Below, piece after piece: positions 27,301 through 39,300 of a DNA stretch of 64,000 bases (position 1 is its first letter; every line of letters starts with the position of its first letter). The position numbers were made by a program, and so were the translations under genes. Below the pieces are notes generated by a model. The model did not search any database, was not told the origin of the DNA, and saw only the letters and a list, made by a program, of their open reading frames with translations. Source of the DNA: Solanum dulcamara (taxonomy: Eukaryota; Streptophyta; Magnoliopsida; Solanales; Solanaceae); contig NC_077241.1 of the NCBI RefSeq assembly GCF_947179165.1, positions 79,757,648 through 79,821,647 of the forward strand, given 5' to 3'.

Positions 27301-30300
27301 GGAAAACTGCCTCGGTCAGGGACTCAAGATACAAAGGTTAGGATCACAATGCATCCACTACCCTGCCAGAAAACTGCCTCGGTCAGGGACTCAAGATACA
27401 AAGGTTGGGATCACAATGCATCCACTACCCTGCCGGAAAACTGCCTCGGTCAGGGACTCAAGATACAAAGGTTGGGATCACAATGCATCCACTACCCTGC
27501 CGGAAAACTGCCTCGGTCAGGGACTCAAGATACAAAGGTTGGGATCACAATGCATCCACTACCCTGTCGGAAAACTGCCTCGGTCAGGGACTCAAGATAC
27601 AAAGGTTTAAAGGTGTTTCATTTTCTTTCTCAAAAGGAATTTCCATATTTCTCAACTTCCCATGTTTCATGATATGATGAATGAGGATGAATGCATCAAA
27701 ACACATATGCATGGAAGTAATAATCAACTCACATGTGGTATAAGGTTCAAAGTTCTCAAAACTTAACCTACACATGATATTCACCCTCAATAAATAGTAA
27801 CGGGAAGAACACACTTTCATTTAAATATTCACCCCTTTCTCAACAATATTTCAATACCCAAGTATGCTCAAAACCCCCAACTCAATCTCTCAGGCGGCAT
27901 CACAAGTCAAATAATATACTCAAGCCTCTCTCTTAGGCAAATCATAATTCACATGCTCTCAAAGCAAATAAGATAACAAATAAGGCCCCCACACGGGCTA
28001 TGTAATACAAATAAACCCCGTCACGGCAACACATTAATAAATAAGCCTCCACACGGACATCACAATATATATATAACATTCTCAACTCATACTACAACCC
28101 CATCCCAAAGTCTATAACATATGAATGACTAATTACCCCATCTCAATCTCAAAGAAAGATAGCCAAACCTACCTCAATTGCCGAAGCCGCACTCGAATAC
28201 CTCCACCGGACAAGCAACTCTCGAATTCAGCGCCCGGAATGACAACCCACTATCAACAATGAAACATACACGTCACAAGGAGTCCAATGACATCCATATT
28301 GATAGATTTCGGAACCGGGGGTAAAATGGTCCAAAAATTAACTATTTTCGAAAAGGGTCAAATCTGGAAATTTATTGAACAATCCCATTCTATTGGTAAT
28401 AAGGAACTCATGGTTGAAAAACCCATAAAAATAGAGCTCAAAACGAGTTGGAAATCACAATTTTCCTTAAATTCGGATTAGGGAAGAAACAAAGATTTTT
28501 GGGGTTTGAAACTAAAATTTAAGAGTTAAAATCGTCAAAAACTTAATGAAAAAGGAAGGTTTTAGGTCAAAAATCACTTACCCAACACTTTGCCTCAAAA
28601 ATCTCTTCTCAAATCACCTCAAGGAGTTCAAGAACTCAAACAAATGATGAAAAATATTGAAATGGGAAGAAAGGGGCATTTTCTGCCCAAAAAGTTACTG
28701 TTCACGCGTGTTACTGTTCACGCGTGTTTTGTACAAATTTTCGAAAATCACCCTCAAGGTCATTACATTATCCACCACTAAAAAGGATGTTCGTCCTCGA
28801 ACATAAGATAAAATAAAGTACCTGGGGTCTCAAAAAGTTGAGGGTACCGAGCCTGCATATCAGACTTTAACTCCCAAGTCGCCTCCTCAGCAGGCCGATG
28901 CTGCCACTGCACCTTGACCGAAGCGACCTCCTTGGTCTTGAGTCTACGAAGCCGCCTATCTAGAATAACTGTCGGCTCCTCCTCATAAGTCAAATTCGGA
29001 CTCAACTCTAGCGCATCATAAGAAATCACATGAGACTCATCCGGTATGTACTTGCGAAGCATGGAAACATGAAACACCGGATGGACAGCTGACAATTTTG
29101 GGGGTAAGGCCAACTTATACGCCACTCCACCTACTCTCCTTGGGATTTCAAACGGGCCAACAAACCTTGGGCTAAGCTTGCCCTTCTTTCTGAACCTCAT
29201 CACACCCTTCATGGGCGATATTTTAAGCCACACACAATCACCCACCATGAACTCTAAGGGACGAACCCTCCTATCAGCATAACTCTTCTGACGACTCTGA
29301 GCTGTCAATAGTCGACCCTGAATCAAACGTACCCGCTCCACAGCATCCCTAAGTAAGTCAGTATCCAATGCATCAACCGCAATAGAATCAAACCATCCAA
29401 TGGGTGATCGACACCTACGACCATACAATGCCTCAAATGGTGCCATTTGAATGCTGGAGTGATAACTGTTATTATAGGCAAACTCTGCTAAGGGCAAGTG
29501 CTGGTCCCATCGGGCACCAAAATCAATCACACAGGCCCTAAGCATATCCTCCAACACCTGAATAGTCCGCTCGGACTGACCATCGGTTTGGGGATGAAAT
29601 GCTAAACTCATCTCTAGCCGCGTACCCAAACCACGCTGTAATGCCTTCCAAAAGTGAGAGGTGAACACTGAACCCCGATCCGATACAATAGAGATAGGCA
29701 CCCCATGCAGCCTAACAATCTCACGAAGATAGATCCTAGCTAACTGATCCGCATTGTAGATAGTCTTCACCGGAAGGAAATGGGCTGATTTGGTCAATCG
29801 ATCCACAATCACCCAGACAGAGTCATACTTACCCAATGCCATGGGTAATCCAGACACGAAGTCCATAGTGATACACTCCCATTTCCACTAAGGAATGGGC
29901 ATCCTTTGCATAGGACCACCCGATTTCTGATGCTCATACTTCACTTGTTGGCAATTTAAACACTTGCCACAAAATCAATAATGTCTCTCTTCATGCCACA
30001 CCACTAATAGTGTTGTTTCAAGTCATGAAACATCTTTGCCACTCCCGGGTGAATTGAATACTTGGAACAATGAGCCTCCTCCAATATCATACGTACCCAT
30101 TCACTAACCTTGGGCACACAAATGCGACCATTAATCCTCAAAACTCCTTCCGAATCAAGAGAGGCTGATTTTGCTTCACCACTTAACACTTTGTCTCGAA
30201 TGGCCCTCAACTTTTCATCTTCAAACTGGTGTGTACGAATCTGGTCCATCAAAGTAGACCTAGCCTCCACAAAGGCCAAAATACCATGATGTGTAGAAAT

Positions 30301-33300
30301 ATCAAGTCGGACCAACTGTCTAGCCAATGACTGAACCTCCAATGCCAAAGGCCTCTCCACAGCCTTAAGAAAGGCCAAACTACCCATGCTAGATGCTTTG
30401 CGACTCAGGGCATCCGCTACCACATTAGCTTTTCCCGGATGATAAAGTATGGTAATGTCATAGTCTTTCAATAACTCTAACCACCTACGCTGCCGCATGT
30501 TCAGATTCGGCTGAGAAAAGATATACTTAAGGCTACGGTGGTCAGTATAGACCTCGCAATGCACTCCATAGAGATAATGCCTCCACAACTTCAGAACAAA
30601 CACCACCGCTGCTAACTCTAAGTCGTGGGTAGGATAGTTCTTCTCATGTACCTTCAACTGTCGAGAAGCATAAGCTATAACTCTACCTTTTTGCATCAAT
30701 ACACCACCCAAACCGACTCCCGAAGCATCACAAAACACAATAAATGCCACGCCCTCCTCCGGTAAGGCTAGAATAGGTGCTGAAGTCAATAATTCCTTGA
30801 GCTTTTGAAAGCTCGCCTCACACTCATCAGTCCACTGAAATGCCACGGTCTTTTGAGTTAGCCTAGTCAATGGGGCTGCAATAGAAGAGAATTCTTGAAC
30901 AAACCGACGATAGTAGCCTGCCAACCCAATAAAACTCCGAATCTCGGTAACCGAAGTAGGCCTAACCCAATCACGAACCGCTGCAACTTTGGCTGGATCA
31001 ACCATAGTACCATCCTTGGTCACTATATGACCCAAGAATGTCACGGACTCAAGCCAAAACTCACATTTGGAGAATTTTGCATACAACGTCTCCTCTCTCA
31101 ATCTCTGAAGGACTGTCCTCAGGTGCCTAACATGATCCGCCTCATTCTTGGAATAAACCAAGATGTCATCAATAAACACGATCACAAACGAGTCCAAATA
31201 AGGTCGAAATACCCGGTTCATCAACTCCATAAAAGCAGCCGGGGCATTAGTCAACCCGAAGGACATAACCACAAACTCATAATGCCCATAACGAGTCCTG
31301 AATGCAGTCTTCGGGATATCAGATTCCCGAACTCTCAACTGATGGTAACCCGACCTCAAATCAATCTTTGAGAACACCGATGCACCTTGAAGCTGGTCAA
31401 ATAAATCATCAATGTGAGGGAGAGGATACTTGTTCTTGATAGTGACTTTGTTCAACTGTCGATAGTCAATACACATCCTCATAGTACCATCTTTCTTCTT
31501 CACAAATAAAACCGGTGCACCCCACGGTGATACACTAGGTCTAATAAACCCTTTCTTCAACAAATCTTCCAATTGTTCTTTCAACTCTTTCAATTCTGCC
31601 GGAGCCATCCGATAAGAAGAAATAGAGATGGGTTTAGTGTCATGCTCCAAATCAATCACAAAATCGATATCACGGTCAGGAGAAACTCCCGGCAAGTCTG
31701 TAGGAAATACATCCATAAACTCTCTCACCACCCTCGTAGTCTCTATATGAGATGACTCCGTGGTGAGATCACGTACATGAGCCAAATAAGACAAACAACC
31801 CTTATCCATCAAGCGACGAGCACGAATATAAGATATCACCCCCTTAGGATACGAACTCGGATTACCCTTCCATACTAAGCTAGGTAAACCGGGATAAGCT
31901 AAGGTCACGGTCTTTGCATAACAATCTAATATAACATGATAAGGAGATAACCAGTCCATACCCAATATCACATCAAAATCAAGCATGTCTAGTAAAATCA
32001 AGTCTGCACGGGTCTCTCTACCCGAAAATATCACCAAACATCCCTTGTATACCCGATCCACTACTAAAGATTCACCTATTGGGGTAGAAATAGTAATAGG
32101 CACAATAAGGGACTCACTCACATAATCAATACCCACATCGAAATAAGTCGACACATAAGAATAGGTAGACCCTGGGTCAAATAATACTGACGTAAAATGA
32201 TGGCAAACCAGAACAATACATGTAATAACCACATCAGAGGCCTCTGCCTCAAATTTACCTAGTATAGCATAGCATAATTAATGGTCACCCTTAGCCTGTG
32301 AACCACTACAACCACCACCTCGAGTACTCCATGAAGCACCTCAAACAACTAAAACTGGTGTATTGCAGACAACTTGTGACCCTGGCTAAATAGAAGAAGA
32401 ATCACATATTTGCCCCTTATTCAAACTCACCATCACAAAACAACCTAAGTAAACTACTCCCAACTCATCATAGGAGGACCGACAGGTCTATGAGCAAGAA
32501 CAGACCTCTATCACTTCTTAGCCATTCCCGCAATTATAAAAAGAAATAAGACATTCCATGTGCCTTCAAGATACCCAATTTTGAACAACCTGTCCTGACA
32601 CTTGGTCAAAACGATATAAGCCTTCTCAATAGTGATAACCTCAAACTTGGGAGACAATACCCTGACGACATAGGTCTAACATAAACATAGCAACGCTAGA
32701 AGACATAGGTGGAACCACAGATCTCAAAGGAATCCAAAGTGGGCTAATTAGATATCTAAAATTTGAAATCTAACTGTCAAAGTCTAACCGACCATCTTCC
32801 ATACTTTTTTTTTTGTTGCTCCACATCTTCATACTCATAATCAGGCTCGAATAGGCATCACTAAATCATCCTTAAGCAAGAGCCGATATTTCGAACCTGA
32901 CAGTTACTTTTAATGCGGAAGGAATAGATCAGAGGTAAATAACACTTGATATGAATAAATCGCACGAAGGGAGTAAAAAGAAAGAAATTCTCCTATTAAG
33001 TATCTTGTAGCCTCTCGAAGATAAGTACGGACGTCTACGTACCGATCCGCAAGACTCTACTAGACACCCTGCTCTTTAACTTATAAGACCGGTGAACCTA
33101 GTGCTCTGATACCAATTGTCACGACCCAAAAACTGAGGTCATGATGGCACACATCTCAAAACCCAATCTGATGTGTAACCCTAAAAATAAAACTCATACA
33201 AGACTCCCAAAGGGGAAAGTGATGCCACGATTTAAATAAAAAGAAAAAAAAAACAATGAAGAAATTATCCCAAAACCTGGTGTCATAAGTATAAAGAGCA

Positions 33301-36300
33301 TCTAATACAAGGTTCGAATCTGAAGATACAACATAAGTCTTTGAATGATACAAAAGACTGAAAAATAAAGATAGACTAGTGACGATCCGAATTCTGGGAC
33401 CTCACCACTAATTTGAGAATACACAATCCGCTAGAATATTAACTGCCACGTGGGGTACCCCGACTAGTATCTGCATCAAAAAGGGACACAGAAGTAGGGG
33501 TGAGTACAATTCACATGTACTCAGTAGGTTTTAGCTGACTGAGTATAAGGAATTAATCAAACCTATGAAATAAACTAAGGAACGCTTCCACCTGCATACA
33601 GTAAAGTCCCACTTCGGCATCGGTGCCGCCAGTTTATATATATAGTGGCACGAGTAAAGTAAACCCATAATAACAACTCATAATCACAATTAATCGAATA
33701 GTTCAAGCAACACAAATATCAATGCAATGCAATGCAATATGATGATGCAATGATGTGGTGGTACGGTGGAATCAAGACTGTCGCACAGCCTGTCGTATAC
33801 ACCTGCTGAGCTGTGCTACCAAGCAGGACACATGGGGGTCTTGCAGACCATATAACTCAATCACAATATCTCATTATCCTTGCCACCTCCTCGTGGTCAA
33901 GGGATCACAATGCATCCACTACCCTGCCGGAAAACTGCCTCGGTCAGGGACTCAAGATACAAAGGTTAGGATCACAATGCATCCACTACCCTGCCGGAAA
34001 ACTGCCTCGGTCAGGGACTCAAGATACAAAGGTTGGGATCACAATGCATCCACTACCCTGCCGGAAAACTGCCTCGGTCAGGGACTCAAGATACAAAGGT
34101 TGGGATCACAATGCATCCACTACCCTGCCGGAAAACTGCCTCGGTCAGGGACTCAAGATACAAAGGTTGGGATCACAATGCATCCACTACCCTGTCGGAA
34201 AACTGCCTCGGTCAGGGACTCAAGATACAAAGGTTTAAAGGTGTTTCATTTTCTTTCTCAAAAGGAATTTCCATATTTCTCAACTTCCCATGTTTCATGA
34301 TATGATGAATGAGGATGAATGCATCAAAACACATATGCATGGAAGTAATAATCAACTCACATGTGGTATAAGGTTCAAAGTTCTCAAAACTTAACCTACA
34401 CATGATATTCACCCTCAATAAATAGTAACGGGAAGAACACACTTTCATTTAAATATTCACCCCTTTCTCAACAATATTTCAATACCCAAGTATGCTCAAA
34501 ACCCCCAACTCAATCTCTCAGGCGGCATCACAAGTCAAATAATATACTCAAGCCTCTCTCTTAGGCAAATCATAATTCACATGCTCTCAAAGCAAATAAG
34601 ATAACAAATAAGGCCCCCACACGGGCTATGTAATACAAATAAACCCCGTCACGGCAACACATTAATAAATAAGCCTCCACACGGACATCACAATATATAT
34701 ATAACATTCTCAACTCATACTACAACCCCATCCCAAAGTCTATAACATATGAATGACTAATTACCCCATCTCAATCTCAAAGAAAGATAGCCAAACCTAC
34801 CTCAATTGCCGAAGCCGCACTCGAATACCTCCACCGGACAAGCAACTCTCGAATTCAGCGCCCGGAATGACAACCCACTATCAACAATGAAACATACACG
34901 TCACAAGGAGTCCAATGACATCCATATTGATAGATTTCGGAACCGGGGGTAAAATGGTCCAAAAATTAACTATTTTCGAAAAGGGTCAAATCTGGAAATT
35001 TATTGAACAATCCCATTCTATTGGTAATAAGGAACTCATGGTTGAAAAACCCATAAAAATAGAGCTCAAAACGAGTTGGAAATCACAATTTTCCTTAAAT
35101 TCGGATTAGGGAAGAAACAAAGATTTTTGGGGTTTGAAACTAAAATTTAAGAGTTAAAATCGTCAAAAACTTAATGAAAAAGGAAGGTTTTAGGTCAAAA
35201 ATCACTTACCCAACACTTTGCCTCAAAAATCTCTTCTCAAATCACCTCAAGGAGTTCAAGAACTCAAACAAATGATGAAAAATATTGAAATGGGAAGAAA
35301 GGGGCATTTTCTGCCCAAAAAGTTACTGTTCACGCGTGTTACTGTTCACGCGTGTTTTGTACAAATTTTCGAAAATCACCCTCAAGGTCATTACACATAT
35401 GCACTTCCACTTTCTGACACTAGAACTAGCATAGAGCTCTGTCCCATATTCCTCTTACTGACTGATGTTGCATGTGGTTATGGTCTATATATAAGACAGA
35501 ATATTGGTGTCTACATCTTCAGTAAAGGATGTCTACAAAGATTCTCCATGAATGTGGACATCAGAATTTCAATGAAACTTTGAAGGGTTAGAAATCATGA
35601 TATTTAAGCTTAATTGAGGAGGAGAATCAATTCCTGCAATCATTGGATAAAGTTTTATCCAATTTAACCAACTACTCTTTCATTATATCTTGCTCCATTA
35701 TTTGCGAGCCAGTGAGATATATCAGCATGCATTAATACTTCTCTTATGTACACTTCAGGTTCACCTGCTCGAACAGTTGGGTGGCGTGATCCAGGGTTCA
35801 TACACACTAGCTTCATGAAGGATCTGTGGCCAAGCACCTTGTAAGTTTGTGTACAAATTGTATTGCATCTGGGATAAAACTTTTACTTGATATTAGTTCA
35901 TGTATATTTGTGTTCAATGAAATGATAAATACATCAGGTACACATACAAGATGGGTCACATGTTGTCAAATGGTTCCTACGTGTGGAGTAAGATGTATTC
36001 CTTTAGATCATCACCATATCCAGGACAAGACTCATTGCAGCGTGTTATAATTTTTGGAGACATGGGAAAGGTAACTTCAATTACCAATTACTGAAAGTCT
36101 GATAATCAATTTCTCTGCTCTTTCTGATAATCAATTTCTCTGCTCTTTCTGGATATAGTATCAATACTAAAAACATATTTCTTGTAAAAATGAATTTATA
36201 ATAGTGAGTAAATCACTCTCGATGTCCCAGAATTGTCATTCAAATTGTTATATTGGGAGGACTAGTCTGATATCCATTCAACTATCATTATGTTCTGATA

Positions 36301-39300
36301 TTAGCGAAGGTTCAATTTTTGGTCCTAAAAAGCTTGATTTCTCAGATTTATGTAAAGAATATTTTCTAGTTTAAAAAAAATGTTTTCCGGGAATAGATTT
36401 TAAGCATCATTTTAATAGTAACTCTGATGCCAGGTTTGTACGAAATTGCTTTGAAGCACTTCACTAAGTGCATTTTAATTCGAGTTTAAGATGTATGTGA
36501 GTAGTTTTTCAAGCCAACAAACTTTTCATATACTACCATTTAATGTTTGAACGGTAGTCTCTTCATTTAAATCATATTTCCTTTAGAATGTGTTTGATCT
36601 GATAAACTACTAATTCTATTCTTGTGTTACCACTGATCCTATAAGAATGTAAGGCCACTTCATGTGGCATCAGTCATTTACTTTTGAATAGAAATTAACT
36701 TCTATATTTTATATTGATGGCCAAAGGCTAAGCTTGTTTTTTCTCCTTTGTTGAACACTTAATGCTAATCTAGAAATTTGCTTGTAGGATTACCTCTCAC
36801 TGACATAAGCTGAATGTTGCGATAATCTCTTATGGTTTCCCTTTGCTTAGTCTCTGTCCATTCTAGAGTAACTTAGTGCATTTTACAAAAGCATCACCAA
36901 CCATTTACCGACTAGAAGAAGTGTGCTTCATTGAATGGTCTGGTGAATATCAATAGACCCTTTTGGTGGATTATTATTGTAGTTGTCCGTTTGAGAAGAA
37001 GACTGGATTTACAGAATCTTGTGTTTTTGTCTTGTTCCTTTACCTTACTCCAGTCATTTTTTTTTGTCAATATGCAAATCACAAGACTAAACTGCATAGT
37101 GATTTTCAGGCAGAGCGTGATGGTTCAAATGAGTATAGTAATTATCAGCCGGGCTCACTGAATACAACGGACCAACTCATCAATGACCTTAAAAACATTG
37201 ACATTGTTTTCCATATAGGAGACATTACCTATGCCAATGGTTACATATCACAATGGGACCAATTTACTGCACAAGTGGAACCTATTGCATCAACCGTACC
37301 CTATATGATTGCAAGGTTCACGTCCTTAACACTATTGTCTGTGATTAAGCTTCAATCTTGGCTTTTCTCTGTTTATTCTTCTATGATATATACCTGAACT
37401 TCATGCAGTGGTAATCATGAGCGTGATTGGCCTGGAACTGGTTCCTTCTATGATGTTATGGACTCTGGTGGAGAATGTGGAGTGCTAGCTCAGACTATGT
37501 TTTATGTTCCTGCTGATAATAGAGCTAACTTTTGGTAATAAACTATTCTGTGTCCTTCGTTATATGTGACATGCAGGTCTGGAGAATTTTCTGTTTAGAG
37601 TCCTCTCTCTCGCTCTCCCAGCAACATCCCATCCCCCACCCCACCCCAAAAAAAAGAAAAAAGAAAAAAAGGAATCAGGTTCAGTTGTGACAAGTACAAA
37701 ATGGATGCGTAACTTCTCTGTATTGGCAAAAGAGGGGACTTTAAGGATTGTTTGAGTGCTTATACTGAAACAATCAAACAGATCAAGTTTATACACTGAA
37801 ACAATCCAACAGATCAAGTTCCTTTTGTTCTCTTTTTGGTGCAAGGAGCAGTTTGTTAATGATGCAGAATCAATTCTTAGCCTCTTAGAAATCCCTATAA
37901 AACTTAAGATTAGAAAGTGGTTCCTTTTTTGGTTTTTGCTCAACCTGTAAATACTTCAGCACTTCCTTAGTGCTGTTTCTATAATACGATTACCTTCCTC
38001 TCAAAAGAAGAAGTTCAAGTGCTTGTGCTGAAGAGTAGTTTGTACATGTGCACTTTTTCTAGTCGTTTCATGAACCAAAGTTCTTGTTTGGTTTTAATTT
38101 GTCCAGTCTCTTTAGTGAATGAAATGAGTTGATTGTTTTTTGGTCATTTTGCACTTTTCACATGGTTGAAATGCTTTAGAAGTTATAGACGAATATGTTG
38201 AAGTTTGGTTCTTAAAAAACAAATTAAGAAATTATTTTGGGATGGTGGAAGTGAGAAATGAGCAAGTTACATTTCACTCTCTGTTCAATGGAACTGAATC
38301 TTATATATTAGGAATGTGCTTCAGCAAATATTATAGAACACCCTCTTCAGTCAGCTTCTTACATTTTGATATGACCTTGTGTATCCCAATTGCAGGTATT
38401 CAACAGATTATGGCATGTTTCACTTTTGCATAGCAGACAGTGAGCATGATTGGAGAGAGGGGTCTGAGCAATACAGATTTATTGAACATTGTCTTGCGTC
38501 AGTAGACAGACAGAAGCAGCCTTGGCTGATATTTGCTGCTCATCGGGTTCTTGGTTACTCTTCAGACAAATGGTACGGCTTAGAAGGCTCATTTGAGGAG
38601 CCCATGGGAAGGGAAAGCTTGCAGAGGCTTTGGCAGAAGTATAAAGTGGATATTGCATTTTATGGTCATGTTCATAACTATGAAAGAACTTGTCCCATTT
38701 ATCAGGTAAGCATTGCTAATTCTTTTCAATGTTGAATCATACAATTACTTTCTGAAGTCCAAGTATTTCTTAACTGTATAGAACTCAGTACTAGAAATAA
38801 CATCTATAGTTATGATAGTATATATGGCCTAATCGAAACTGCATTGTACCTCTCAACATGTTGGAGCAAAAACTTAAACTTTTCCCTTCACTAATAATAT
38901 GGGATCTCCATATGGTGTTCATTGACCTCTATGTTGCTCAGACTCGGGTGCGGGTGTCGGATATACGGGTATGGATCTAGAGGTCGGACTCAGAATGATC
39001 TAAATTTTAAGATTCGCGGGTACGGATATGGGTGCGGGGATTCGGCAAAAATAATTCAAAATTCTAATAATATAGCTACAAGAATATGCCTAGATTATGA
39101 GAGCTTTTTGTGGAAGCACTTACATGTAGTTTGTACCAAACATGTGATTCAATTTAAAAGTTCAATTGGGTTTATGTAGGTCATTAGTGGGTTTTTTTTT
39201 AAAATAAGGGACAAAATTTAGATGAAATAATATTGTAAATAATGTGCACATGACTATCCACCTCTTCATTATACCAGTGTTTCAAAATGCACACCCAAAA

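Larger units (their letters stand above)
26489..35395 (-). mobile_element. Complete Ty3/Gypsy element (Tekay/Del-like chromovirus), minus strand, in PAP27 intron 6
   Basis: 8,907 bp bounded by CATAT duplications. LTRs of 2,279 bp (26489-28767 and 33117-35395) start TGTCACGACCC and end GTCATTACA, and their copies lie at a constant offset of 6,628. The internal region is only 4,349 bp: primer-binding site, under 0.9 kb where gag should be, then pol. The integrase tail has a chromodomain-like end ('[14 protein letters not shown]'), which suggests the Tekay/Del lineage. Pol is interrupted and gag is not open, so the copy cannot be autonomous. Near-identical LTRs say it inserted recently. It is antisense to the host gene. 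Confidence 0.95.

Noticed and set aside
27273..27607. CRISPR-like look of regular repeats
   Set aside because: Units are adjacent with no unique spacers, and the region is a plant LTR.
27127..27677. Overlapping plus-strand open frames of 181, 141 and 90 residues (and the same set at 33755-34305)
   Set aside because: They are translations of the 67-bp LTR repeats in different frames, lie in a non-coding LTR and have no start context or homologous domain.
36912..37161. Open frames on both strands in PAP27 intron 8
   Set aside because: Low-complexity intron translation; the real exon starts at 37110.
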